From an uncultured Candidatus Saccharibacteria bacterium (GTDB taxonomy: Bacteria; Patescibacteriota; Saccharimonadia; Saccharimonadales; Saccharimonadaceae): a DNA stretch of 64,000 nt. The notes under the pieces were generated by a model that was not told where the DNA came from, did not search any database, and saw nothing but the letters and a program-made list of their open reading frames with translations. Both the position numbers and the translations under genes were made by a program. Of this stretch, positions 14,885 to 23,437 are shown piece by piece (positions within the stretch are counted from its first letter, which is position 1; every line of letters starts with the position of its first letter). The DNA lies in contig CALISR010000002.1 in assembly GCA_938041435.1 (NCBI GenBank), positions 1 through 64,000 on the forward strand. Direction: 5' to 3'.

Positions 14885-15325
14885 GTTGGTGGAGCACTTG
14901 GCCTCCTTGGCACTGCTGGGTGGCTCATCTATCTTGGCTGGGCAGTAGCAGTCTCTGCCATTGGGCCGTTTGCGTTCTTGATTTGGATAGAATATGTTGT
15001 TGTAGGCTTATTCTGGATACTCGGGATTGCCCTCATTATTGAGGCAATTGCGCTAATCCATACTTACACCCGTCGCTCGGGGCAGCGCTACCACGAGGAA
15101 GGGTTTGGACTCGGCGTTACACTGCTCTATCCACTGCTCGCAGGTGTCGAGATAGGATACAATACACTCATACATAATCAATCACAGCAGGATATCATGG
15201 CATTTACCAATCCTCTCGCGGTACTGATGGGCATTATCATGATCACGCTCGGCGCGGTATACCTGTGGTATCAGTTGGGACGGTCAGCATCAATGAGGCA
15301 ACTGCAAAGCAGGGCTCTGTTATAA
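14792..15325 (+). CDS. Four-helix membrane protein, paralogue 2
   Basis: 177 residues, start at ATG 14792 with TAGGAGGA upstream. It is a paralogue of the preceding gene: MVGGALGLLGTAGWLIYLGW matches the first helix of copy 1 almost exactly, and the loop YTRRSGQRYHEEGFGLGV matches YTGRGNQRYREEGFWLAL. Helices 2 and 4 have diverged more, so both copies appear to be kept under selection for membrane character. No catalytic motif is seen. A third protein of similar size and topology (18130-18624) may be a distant relative. Confidence 0.75.
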   Translation: MAAHTTSSRTQLTKESSSPSPSCSPLVRCAMVGGALGLLGTAGWLIYLGWAVAVSAIGPFAFLIWIEYVVVGLFWILGIALIIEAIALIHTYTRRSGQRYHEEGFGLGVTLLYPLLAGVEIGYNTLIHNQSQQDIMAFTNPLAVLMGIIMITLGAVYLWYQLGRSASMRQLQSRALL

Positions 15326-15383
15326 TCCCTCAAGACTAGCTAACTGCCAACACCCATAGCGCTCGGCGCAGGTGGCCTGACTA

Positions 15384-15989
15384 TCACGTTACAGGTCCCT
15401 CGGCTTCTGGTGCAGCCAGGCGGCGAGCAGCTTGGACAACAGCTGCTCGCCGCCTGGTGTGCTCCTCCTCGGATAGTGGCCCACAAAGCATGCGCGCGAC
15501 TTGGGGGACAGTCGACCACCAGCCTGCAATCGAGAGTATGAACAGCATCAGTTGTGCAGGATCAATGTCTTTGGTGATTACTCCCGCCTTCTGACCTTCA
15601 AGGACAGCGGCAGTTTTATCGCGGTAGAACGTCCTGCGCAGATCTTCGTCTGGTACTTCGTTATCAAACACCAACGCCTCCCAGTGGAGAAGGCGGATGA
15701 GTTCGGGTCGCTCACGATGGTAGTCATAGACGCGCCCGGCGTAATCGCCAATGTCCTCTGTCGCAAATGAGGTAACTGGAACTGCCTGAGCAACCGTCGC
15801 CAATTCATCACGAAGGATGGTCGCGAATAACGTACGTTTGCCACCGAAGTAGTTGTAAACGCGTTCCTTGTTGACGCCAGCCTTTTTCGCGATCTGCTCG
15901 ACTGTGGTGCCATCAAGGCCGTACTGCGCGAACTCGGCCGTCGCGGCTTCCTTGATCTTACGTTTAGTGCCTTCTGTATCCCAAACCAT
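15384..15989 (-). CDS. TetR-family transcriptional repressor
   Basis: About 201 residues. The N-terminal helix-turn-helix reads KIKEAATAEFAQYGLDGTTV, then EQIAKKAGVNKERVYNYFGG, the TetR pattern; the C-terminal half is a helical ligand domain. I take the ATG at 15989 (MVWDTEGTKRK), preceded by GAGGAG; an ATG at 16007 and a TTG at 16013 are alternatives. It is divergent from the MFS gene at 16085, and palindromes in the gap are the likely operators, so it should repress the exporter and itself (inference). The cassette looks horizontally acquired, probably from an actinobacterium or firmicute. Confidence 0.9.
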   Translation of the reverse strand: MVWDTEGTKRKIKEAATAEFAQYGLDGTTVEQIAKKAGVNKERVYNYFGGKRTLFATILRDELATVAQAVPVTSFATEDIGDYAGRVYDYHRERPELIRLLHWEALVFDNEVPDEDLRRTFYRDKTAAVLEGQKAGVITKDIDPAQLMLFILSIAGWWSTVPQVARMLCGPLSEEEHTRRRAAVVQAARRLAAPEAEGPVT

Positions 15990-16010
15990 CGGACTCCTCA
16001 CTTTCATCTC

Positions 16011-16018
16011 CAACGTTG
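16011..16018. promoter_or_regulatory. Second CAACGTTG palindrome near the tetR start
   Basis: CAACGTTG, the same core as the larger operator at 16053-16072 without its spacer, lies just upstream of the repressor start codons. It may be a second binding site. Confidence 0.4.
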
Positions 16019-16052
16019 TGGTTGCATCTTCCGCTTTATTATACTACACTGG

Positions 16053-16072
16053 TTCCAACGATAACGTTGGAA
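16053..16072. promoter_or_regulatory. TetR-type operator palindrome
   Basis: TTCCAACGATAACGTTGGAA is a perfect inverted repeat (8-bp arms around ATAA) placed between a -10-like TTATACTAC at about 16038 and the ribosome site AAAGGAG of the MFS gene, where a bound repressor would block transcription. Confidence 0.75.
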
Positions 16073-16084
16073 AGGAGCGTCAGC

Positions 16085-17320
16085 ATGACCGAGCAGCAAC
16101 ATCATCATGGAGACCACATTGCGGTGGCTCAGCAGGGAAGCGGTGGTTCTCCAGCAGTAATCTATCCGGGTAATGGAGGTGCTGTCTCCGTCCTGGTTAT
16201 CGCCGCACTATTTGTCTTGACTCAGTTGTATGCGGCTATTCCGTTACTTGGCCCAGTCGGATCCTCGATGGGAGCTGATGCAACCTTCGCATTATCGACA
16301 TGCTTTAGTGTGACCTATGCTGTTGGGTTCCTGGTGTGGGGACCTATCTCGGACCGCTATGGACGCAAGAAGGTGATGACGGCGTCGATTGGCGTGCTTG
16401 CGGTGGCAACACTCCTGTGCTCAGCAGCTTCGTCGCTGCCGATGCTCGCTGGGCTGCGGGCGCTCCAAGGTGCGGCTGCGTCTGGATTTGCGCCGGTGGC
16501 ATTGGCATATTTGACTGAGGCTGTTGCTCCTCAGCGGCGGGCACGAGCAATCGGGGCGATGTCAGCCGCATTCTTGGTGGCAGGAATTTTTGGGCAAGTG
16601 CTGGCATCAACAATCGCCCTGCGCGCAAGTTGGTCGTGGTTTTTCGTTGCCTGCGGCGTCGTTCTGGCGATTATATTTACGATCATCCTCTTTTCTGTCG
16701 CAGAGGTTTCCAACCACAGCCCATCGATGACGTTGCTGCAGCAGTTTGGCAACCTCGTCGTGCTTCTGTTTCGGCCGGCCATCGTATTGCTTGGCATCGC
16801 CCATATTACGCTGCTGTTATCGTTTGTGGCGTTATACACCGGCATTGGTCACCATCTCGAAGATCTTCACGTTGCCGCGTCAAACATCATTCTCATTCGT
16901 CTAGCTGCACTTCCGGCGATGTTTATTAGCCTCGGAGCAGGCGCTTTGGCCAAGCGTATCGGTGCAATTCGGGTCGCACAGGTGGGCTTTGGCTTAGCTG
17001 CAGTCGGCATGTTAGGAGAAACGTTCACGGCTCAGACAATTTTTGGTGTCGTCGCGTTCAGTATTGTCTACGTTTCAGGTGTTGCGCTGTCCATTCCCTC
17101 AATGATCATGCTGTACGGTGAGACTGCAGCGCCGCACCGAGGAAGCGGTATGGCGATCAATGGTTTCGTTCTGTTTATCGGTGCAAGCATCGGCGCATTG
17201 GTTGGTAAGGCAATCGGGGGGTTTGGTACTCTGACGCTCACATTAGTTGCCCTGCTGGTTATCGCAGCAACTTCGCTTCTCACGCTTGGAGCCATTCTGC
17301 GAAAGGATTCGTCGTCATGA
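16085..17320 (+). CDS. MFS efflux transporter
   Basis: 411 residues; start ATG 16085 with AAAGGAGCG upstream. Twelve hydrophobic segments are visible. The motif-A loop WGPISDRYGRKKVMT after helix 2 is the family signature, and RALQGAAASGFAPVALAYLT is the helix-4/5 region. A His-rich cytosolic N-terminus (EQQHHHGDH) precedes helix 1. Likely a proton-driven exporter of a small toxic compound sensed by the adjacent TetR repressor. It overlaps the next gene by 4 nt (ATGA), so the two are co-translated. Substrate unknown. Confidence 0.9.
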   Translation: MTEQQHHHGDHIAVAQQGSGGSPAVIYPGNGGAVSVLVIAALFVLTQLYAAIPLLGPVGSSMGADATFALSTCFSVTYAVGFLVWGPISDRYGRKKVMTASIGVLAVATLLCSAASSLPMLAGLRALQGAAASGFAPVALAYLTEAVAPQRRARAIGAMSAAFLVAGIFGQVLASTIALRASWSWFFVACGVVLAIIFTIILFSVAEVSNHSPSMTLLQQFGNLVVLLFRPAIVLLGIAHITLLLSFVALYTGIGHHLEDLHVAASNIILIRLAALPAMFISLGAGALAKRIGAIRVAQVGFGLAAVGMLGETFTAQTIFGVVAFSIVYVSGVALSIPSMIMLYGETAAPHRGSGMAINGFVLFIGASIGALVGKAIGGFGTLTLTLVALLVIAATSLLTLGAILRKDSSS

Positions 17321-17967
17321 AAACCATTCTTGTTCTTGGGGCTACGGGGCGGACTGGCCGCCTTGTCTGTAAGCATCGGCCGGATAACGCAACGGTGTAT
17401 GCCGGATTGCGTCAGGCAAGTTATGTCGAAGGACAACAATCATTGCCTGATGGCGCTGATGCCCTTCGGGTTGTCGATATCGATGACCACACAAGCTTGT
17501 CGACCGCGCTAGAGAGCATTGACGTGGTAGTCAATGCGATTCGCCTCCGAGAGGATATTGCTGCATCGGCACTCGTCGAGCTCCATCAGTCTATTGTTGC
17601 CGCGCGCGATACAAGCCGAGAACTCTTTGTCGTCCATGTTGGTGGTGCAGGAGCTCTGCATATGGACGATGGGCGACGGTTCTGGGAAACGTCAGGCTTC
17701 CCAGCCGTCACCTTACCACGGGGAATCGGTCACGCGCATTTGCGTGATTATCTAGAACAGTATGAGCAGTCGTGCCAATGGGCATACCTTATCCCGCCAC
17801 CTCGGTATGCACCAGATGGCCCGTACCAAGGACGATACAGCAGACTACCTGCAGGCGACCGCGAGCAGGCCTTCTTAACTGATGGCATTAGTTATGAAGA
17901 TTTTGCCGCTGCGCTGGTTGATGCGGTGCGTGAGGAGTGGCACGGGGTGTGGCTGATTGGAGGGTAG
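17317..17967 (+). CDS. NAD(P)-binding oxidoreductase, NmrA/SDR type
   Basis: 216 residues. The N-terminal beta-alpha-beta motif ILVLGATGRTGRLV at residues 4-17 is the atypical-SDR dinucleotide site (GATGxxG). VVNAIRLRED and the LPRGIGHAHL segment follow in the positions expected for NmrA-like proteins. The Tyr-x-x-x-Lys catalytic pair of classical SDRs is not evident, which fits NmrA-type redox sensors or quinone reductases. It is coupled to the MFS gene by an ATGA overlap, so it probably modifies or senses the same compound. Confidence 0.8.
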   Translation: MKTILVLGATGRTGRLVCKHRPDNATVYAGLRQASYVEGQQSLPDGADALRVVDIDDHTSLSTALESIDVVVNAIRLREDIAASALVELHQSIVAARDTSRELFVVHVGGAGALHMDDGRRFWETSGFPAVTLPRGIGHAHLRDYLEQYEQSCQWAYLIPPPRYAPDGPYQGRYSRLPAGDREQAFLTDGISYEDFAAALVDAVREEWHGVWLIGG

Positions 17968-18129
17968 AGGGATTTTACACTGCGCCCGCTAACACCGCGA
18001 GGTGCTCCACTACAACCTTCCACCTAAACCAATCTCACTACCTATACATAGACGGGCAACCCATGAAAACAAGAAACCTGCTATAATATAGCCATACACA
18101 CTTCTAGCACGACGGAGGAGAAGGTACCT

Positions 18130-18624
18130 ATGGCCATATCTCAGACAACAACCGTAACAGCTCAGACGATTCAAGCCACACCGCGCAGAATCATCGAGCG
18201 CCTCGCTACCATTCTTGCCTGCTGTGGGATTATTCTTATCGGCGTTTTTCTCGCTTTTGTTGAATCGATGGGTATTTACATCACGTCAACTGGCTTTGAG
18301 GGGACGCAGCCACAAGAGTATATCACTATGCTCATCATGCTTGTCTATGCAATCAATCTTACTAGTCAAGCCGTCTATGTCATTATTCGCACGTTGCGTT
18401 CAGCGATTGCGCCATATCGTCAGCAGGCGGTGGCATGTGTGGCCATCCTTGGTTATTTTGTCACATTAGCGGCCGTATATCTCTACCACCACTATTTTGT
18501 TCAAGATGGATTCGGTCCACACACCTTCCTCCAGACGACGGCCGGTGCTGCTCTTGGCCTCGCTATCTCTGGTCTTGGCTCACTTTATCTGTGGTACGTA
18601 TTACTACGAACACGCAAAGGGTAG
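18130..18624 (+). CDS. Four-helix membrane protein, 164 aa
   Basis: The start at ATG 18130 follows GGAGGAGAAGG; TATAAT is at 18082-18087, giving a normal leader. Four membrane segments are visible (ATILACCGIILIGVFLAF; YITMLIMLVYAINLTSQAVY; AVACVAILGYFVTLAAVYLY; AALGLAISGLGSLYLWYVLL). Size, Thr-rich N-terminus and the last helix ending in LYLWY recall the tandem pair at 14198 and 14792, so it may be a distant family member. No known function. Confidence 0.7.
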   Translation: MAISQTTTVTAQTIQATPRRIIERLATILACCGIILIGVFLAFVESMGIYITSTGFEGTQPQEYITMLIMLVYAINLTSQAVYVIIRTLRSAIAPYRQQAVACVAILGYFVTLAAVYLYHHYFVQDGFGPHTFLQTTAGAALGLAISGLGSLYLWYVLLRTRKG

Positions 18625-18672
18625 GCGGTTCGCTCTTGAGCACCCCCGCAAACTCGGGTATAATAGGGCAAT

Positions 18673-20133
18673 ATGGCAAAGCAAGTTGTCGACTACCATT
18701 TGTACCGCTGGCGGTATGGCCTCGGCTATGGCTTTGTAGTGGTAGCAATTATTGCGGCAGTTGTGCTGGCTGGGCTGTTTATCCCTGGTGAGTTGCGGCA
18801 GGGTGAGCTCGATAGCGCGCTGCAAAGCAGCCAATTATCCTTCCAAAATCTTACTCCTGCTATGGTTATCAATGCGCCGTATCATGGTCTGCAAAAATTA
18901 AGCTTTGCAGTGCTCGGCGTGACACCACTGTCGATTAAGCTGCCATCTATGGCGATTGCCCTGATGACGGCGCTTGGATTGCTCCTTCTATTTCGCTCCT
19001 GGTTTTCGCGAAACATTGCGCTTATTACAACGATCCTCGTGACGATGACGGCCCAGTTTCTTTTCTTGGCGCAAGATGGCACACCAGCTATATTCTTTAG
19101 TTGCCTCACTGTGTGGCTGCTCTATGCTGCAACGCGCGCCATTCGGACGAAGAAGTTTCTCTCCACTCTCTGGAAAGTGACGGCCTGTGTGCTGGCGGCA
19201 CTCCTGCTGTATGCGCCACTTGGTATCTATGTCGTTGTTGCCCTTGGAATTCTGGGGGTGTCTCATCCGCACGCTCGTTATACAATTCTGCGCGTGCAGC
19301 GCAGCCGTCTTGCTCTGGCAGCCGTCATTGGCCTCGTGGCGATGCTGCCACTTATCTACGCAAGCATCACCAACCATGATGTACTCAAGCAGCTCTTTGG
19401 CTTGCCGCTCGAATCGATCAATGTGGGGGCGAACCTTCGCCACCTTGGTGTCACACTCTTTGGGCTCTTTACGTCAAACAAATCGTACCTCGTGCAGCCA
19501 TTGTACTCAGTCGGTATGATCTTGATTATGCTGATTGGTCTTGCCTCGCTCCTGAGCCACTACTACACAGCACGCAGCTATGCAGCGCTCCTGGTAGGAT
19601 TGCTGTTACTGGGCGTGGTGATTAGTAATCCACAGCTGGTGACCTCGCTCTTTCCGGTGGTGGCAATCATCATCGCATTTGGCGTGGCATGGCTGATTAA
19701 CCACTGGTACCAGATGTTTCCGCGCAATCCATATGCTCGGGTGGCTGGGCTGCTGCCTATGACGCTCTTAATTGGTGGGCTTACCCTTACTGGTATCGGG
19801 CGCTATGCCGAGACGTATCGCTATAATCCAGATGTTCTTGCTCACTACTCGAGCGACGTTAAGCTTCTTAACGACCAACTCCAGGGTGACAATGTGCGCG
19901 TCGATCGCCCTATGACGCTTGCTGTGACTGAGATGGAGCGACCAATGTATGACATGATTGCTCGCTATAACGACCGATTGCGCGTTGTTACCACTGTACC
20001 CGAGCAGCAAACTGTCTTTACCGCAACGCGCGCTTACCGCCAGCAACACCGCGACCTAACGCGCCCAGCACATATTATTACCAATGCACGTGCACATGAC
20101 AGCAACCGGTTTTATCAGTACGAGCCACTATAG
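18673..20133 (+). CDS. Polytopic membrane protein, possible GT-C glycosyltransferase
   Basis: 486 residues with about 10-11 hydrophobic segments and a soluble C-terminal domain of about 95 residues (TYRYNPDVLAHYSSDVKLLN onward). The layout, an N-terminal helix, an extracytoplasmic loop, then many helices and a soluble tail, is that of ArnT/PMT-type GT-C transferases that use lipid-linked sugars. The acidic pair usually found in the first loop is not obvious (GELRQGELDSALQSSQ), so the assignment is weak. The ATG lies 8 nt after TATAAT (18659-18664) with no ribosome site, consistent with a leaderless message. It may modify surface glycans. Confidence 0.5.
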   Translation: MAKQVVDYHLYRWRYGLGYGFVVVAIIAAVVLAGLFIPGELRQGELDSALQSSQLSFQNLTPAMVINAPYHGLQKLSFAVLGVTPLSIKLPSMAIALMTALGLLLLFRSWFSRNIALITTILVTMTAQFLFLAQDGTPAIFFSCLTVWLLYAATRAIRTKKFLSTLWKVTACVLAALLLYAPLGIYVVVALGILGVSHPHARYTILRVQRSRLALAAVIGLVAMLPLIYASITNHDVLKQLFGLPLESINVGANLRHLGVTLFGLFTSNKSYLVQPLYSVGMILIMLIGLASLLSHYYTARSYAALLVGLLLLGVVISNPQLVTSLFPVVAIIIAFGVAWLINHWYQMFPRNPYARVAGLLPMTLLIGGLTLTGIGRYAETYRYNPDVLAHYSSDVKLLNDQLQGDNVRVDRPMTLAVTEMERPMYDMIARYNDRLRVVTTVPEQQTVFTATRAYRQQHRDLTRPAHIITNARAHDSNRFYQYEPL

Positions 20134-20186
20134 GCGTCGTGAGGTGTTTGTCAGTAGGCTACTCACCCCTTAGTTTAGAAGGTTTA

Positions 20187-20921
20187 TTATTTCATCTGCA
20201 TTGCTTGGTAGAGCTGCACCCACTGCCTAGGCTGAAGTTCTGATGGCTTACGCTCAGGGTTGATGCCAAGCTGGGCTCGCGGCAAGGCAGCAAAGCGCCG
20301 CGGCTCGGCATAGTGCTGCGCGACAAACTGGCTGTACGCTGCCTGCTGATTGCGGGGCAGCCAGGGCTCGGTGCGTGGCAAGAGCTCGAGCAATACCGTA
20401 TCGACGGCGGGTGGCGGCGTGAAATCTGTCCGGTGCAAGCGGTAGCGGATCCGCGCCTGCCACCACGGTGCCAGCTGAGCGCCCAGTGCCGCCGTAAAGT
20501 GGCGATCGCTCGGCACAAGCTTGGACGCAAATTGGCGCTGGACGATAAGATAGATCGCCTGTGGTGGGGTGGAAGCAGTAGTGAGCATCCGCACGATATC
20601 GGCACTGAGCGCAAAGGGGATATTAGCAAATACTTTATATGGCTCAGTAGGAAGCGTAAGCTGGCGGATATCGGCCGCAATGATGCGGACATGTGACATG
20701 GCTGCGGTATGCCTGCGCAGAGCATCGAGCGCACGTGGCTCATTCTCGACCGCTACCACCTGCTGGCAGCGCCGCGCTAAGGCGCTTGTAATGACGCCGC
20801 TACCTGCCCCGAGGTCATAAACCGTATCGCGCCGGCGGATGGTACTATGGCCCAGTAAGATAGCCGCCACGCGGGGGCTACGCAAAAAATGTTGGCCATG
20901 GCTAGCAACACGTCGTTTCAT
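20187..20921 (-). CDS. rRNA adenine dimethyltransferase, Erm/KsgA family
   Basis: 244 residues from the ATG at 20921. S-adenosylmethionine site VYDLGAGSGVITSALA, ribose-binding VVAVENEPRALDAL, and catalytic NIPFALSADIVRML, the motif IV of rRNA N6-adenine dimethyltransferases. The start GQHFLRSPRVAAIL and FTPPPAVDTVLLEL resemble Erm enzymes of Actinobacteria (QNFLxSxxV; FxPPPxVD) at least as much as KsgA. So it methylates either the two adenines near the 16S 3' end (KsgA) or A2058 of 23S rRNA (Erm, macrolide resistance). No Erm-type leader peptide is apparent. It is divergent from the 21018 gene. Confidence 0.8.
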   Translation of the reverse strand: MKRRVASHGQHFLRSPRVAAILLGHSTIRRRDTVYDLGAGSGVITSALARRCQQVVAVENEPRALDALRRHTAAMSHVRIIAADIRQLTLPTEPYKVFANIPFALSADIVRMLTTASTPPQAIYLIVQRQFASKLVPSDRHFTAALGAQLAPWWQARIRYRLHRTDFTPPPAVDTVLLELLPRTEPWLPRNQQAAYSQFVAQHYAEPRRFAALPRAQLGINPERKPSELQPRQWVQLYQAMQMK

Positions 20922-21017
20922 ACTGCTAGTGTAGCAAACAAGCCTATGCGTCGTAAACGCGCACAATCTCGCCTCGGCCTATTCCGTCAGCAAGCACAAG
21001 CGTGTATACTAGAAGCA

Positions 21018-23372
21018 ATGGATACGAATGGTGGGATGACGATGCGCTACCGGCAAGCGGCCTATTATACTGTGCTAGCACAGCATGCACTCTGGCGCAC
21101 ACTGCCAGCTGGTCAGCCGTTACAGCCAAGCGATATAAAGCAGCTTTACTCGGATGAGCTCCGGGCAGCACTTGCGGCAGACTTCGCGCTGAGCTTTAGC
21201 TTGGCTCAGATTGCGGAGTATGCTCAGTCGGATGGCGCAGCGCCGCTCATTATTACCGATCGCGAGCGATGGGCGGCAGCACGCGCTCATGCGCTCGTCT
21301 ATGATATGTTACAACCTGGCTGCGATATTACTCGCTCACAAGCGGGGATTGATGTGCTCTGCACGTTAATACACAACCCGCAAACTTCATTGTCTGACGC
21401 AATACATCTCTGTGACGCTCGTCTTGGTGGTGCACTCGCTCAGGCAAGCGGCAGGGCACTTGGCCAACCAGAGCAAATGATCTACTGCTTGGTTGATAGC
21501 GCGGTCGCCCAAGACGATACCCCGTGGCACCTGGCAAAGCTCCTTAGCCCAGCAGCTGACGGCACGATTATCCCGATCATCCAGCTGCGGCCCAAGACAC
21601 TGCTCGCTACGCTTTCCACCTACGAGCTGCTTGCACTTTTCATTGGCTATGGGTATGAGCCACGAATCGTTGACTGCACCACAGCCGACCCGCGCCAGCC
21701 AGACGCAGACTATACTGCTGCGCTCGCCTGGGCAACTGAGCGCACTACTGCTTTGCGCCAGCCAGCCCAGCTACGCCCGCACAAAATCCGCCGACCACTG
21801 TTGCTTGTGCGTACTCCAGAACAGCTTGAGGCGTTACTCGCTGAGCACGAAGCACAAGAGAACGCGCCCGCTCCAGCCGAGCATGATAGTGGCGATGTTC
21901 AGCCATCAAGCATTGCCCGGGCACAGGCAGCGCTTGCTCACCGCAAAGCAGATGGTACTGACTCGAGCCAGGCGCGCACGCAGGCATGGCTTGCTCACGT
22001 GCTTGCATGGTGTGAGCCAGAGAACCTGTTTGACGCAGCAGGCAATCTCACCTTCGCCGAGACGAAGGCTCTGCCGCACACGGCTGCAGCTCATGCCGAT
22101 AATGACCCCTCCTCAGGTGCAGCTCAGCTCACCACTACGCAGCCCGCCTTGTCAGCCACGCGACTACGCCGGCCGGCTATTGAGCCCTATGCAGTCGTTG
22201 CGACGCCACCTGGCACGAAGCGCAGCAATACGCTTTCTCGCGTTGGTTCGTATCTGGCCGATCTTGCCAAAGATGCAGCGCCAGATAACTTCCGGCTGTT
22301 TATAAGTCCGTCGCTGCAGAGCGGTACGCTCGCTCAGCGCTTTGCATCACACCCACGAGCCTGGCAGTGGGGCAGCCAGCCTAGTACAGCGCCGCATGCG
22401 TCAGATGGCTATACAATGAGCTACCCAGCAGCAGGTGCGCTACGCGGTATGCAGCTTGGCTATCTCGAGCAGGGGAGGCAAAGCGTCTTCGTTGGAGCGT
22501 CCCTACACGAGGACATGAGCGCGGCAAGTCGCTCGTATACCGCAGCTCTATCGAGCCAGCCAAGCAATGCACCACTACCGAGCCTCAACACCATTCTCTC
22601 TCATCAGAGTGCCGAGCAGGTAACCAATGCGCTTGATCAGCGAGATGCCCCAACAACGATCTACTTCCCAGCCGATAGCAACTGCGCGGTGGTGACGCTC
22701 GATATGATGCTGTCGAGCACGCAGGTAATCAATGTATTGCATGCCAGTGATACGACGCAGCCTACCTGGCTCACCACTAAGGCGGCTCGAGCTCAGATGC
22801 ACGCAGGTCTTGCTACGTGGAACTTCGCCAGCCACACCAGTCCAGATATTGTACTTGCCGCGTGTGGTGACGTTGCTACTACAGAGGTATTGGCCGCTAT
22901 TGAGCTCATCGCTCATTCTTGCCCGGCTGCCCGGGTGCGCTGTGTCAATATCTCGAGCCTCACGCCGCGTGGCTTTGGCACACTCGCTCAGCCTGTCTCG
23001 CGGCGAACGCTCGCGCGCACGGTAACGACAACCAAGCCGGTGATTATCGCCTACCCGGGCGAAGAACGCTCCCTTGCGGCGACGCTCTTTGCTTATGGGG
23101 TCGATAGTCGACAGTTTGATATCCATAGCTTCGGCCTGGCACCGTGCGGCGACACGCTCATGACAAGCCTCATTAACCAGCAGGCTAGCCGCTATGATCT
23201 TGCTATTGCCGCCGCAACATGCCTGAGCGCAACAGGCGTTATCTCTTCAGACGATGCCCAGCGTCTCATAGAGCACTGCCATGCAGCGATTGAGCAGTGC
23301 CTCACCCACGCACGCGAGCACCACACTGACCACCCCATGGTCACCACCTGGCAGTGGCAGCAAGGGCAGTAG
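21018..23372 (+). CDS. Phosphoketolase homologue lacking active-site motifs
   Basis: 784 residues, close to the 790-820 of xylulose-5-phosphate/fructose-6-phosphate phosphoketolase. Many segments align in order: ALRGMQLGYLEQGRQSVF (family MLSEHxCQGWLEGYLLTGRHG), SHQSAEQVTNALDQ, IYFPADSNCAVVTLDMML, WNFASHTSPDIVLAACGDVA, RVRCVNISSLTP and KPVIIAYPGE. However, the thiamine-diphosphate GDGExETGP motif is replaced by VDSAVAQDDTP, and the HWGT and GPGHGGP motifs are gone. It is therefore probably a non-catalytic paralogue. An insert around 330-450 is Ala/Gln-rich. The ATG follows TATACT (21005-21010) by 7 nt; leaderless. Larger upstream frame rejected. Confidence 0.7.
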   Translation: MDTNGGMTMRYRQAAYYTVLAQHALWRTLPAGQPLQPSDIKQLYSDELRAALAADFALSFSLAQIAEYAQSDGAAPLIITDRERWAAARAHALVYDMLQPGCDITRSQAGIDVLCTLIHNPQTSLSDAIHLCDARLGGALAQASGRALGQPEQMIYCLVDSAVAQDDTPWHLAKLLSPAADGTIIPIIQLRPKTLLATLSTYELLALFIGYGYEPRIVDCTTADPRQPDADYTAALAWATERTTALRQPAQLRPHKIRRPLLLVRTPEQLEALLAEHEAQENAPAPAEHDSGDVQPSSIARAQAALAHRKADGTDSSQARTQAWLAHVLAWCEPENLFDAAGNLTFAETKALPHTAAAHADNDPSSGAAQLTTTQPALSATRLRRPAIEPYAVVATPPGTKRSNTLSRVGSYLADLAKDAAPDNFRLFISPSLQSGTLAQRFASHPRAWQWGSQPSTAPHASDGYTMSYPAAGALRGMQLGYLEQGRQSVFVGASLHEDMSAASRSYTAALSSQPSNAPLPSLNTILSHQSAEQVTNALDQRDAPTTIYFPADSNCAVVTLDMMLSSTQVINVLHASDTTQPTWLTTKAARAQMHAGLATWNFASHTSPDIVLAACGDVATTEVLAAIELIAHSCPAARVRCVNISSLTPRGFGTLAQPVSRRTLARTVTTTKPVIIAYPGEERSLAATLFAYGVDSRQFDIHSFGLAPCGDTLMTSLINQQASRYDLAIAAATCLSATGVISSDDAQRLIEHCHAAIEQCLTHAREHHTDHPMVTTWQWQQGQ

Positions 23373-23437
23373 AGAAGCCCCGTGCACCACTCATCGATAC
23401 CGCCATCACTTCACGATAAATGGTATAATAGACGGTG

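Noticed and set aside
21493..22305. 270-codon alternate frame inside the phosphoketolase-like gene
   Set aside because: Its Ser/Arg-rich composition is that of a frame shadow, and the main frame aligns with phosphoketolase throughout.
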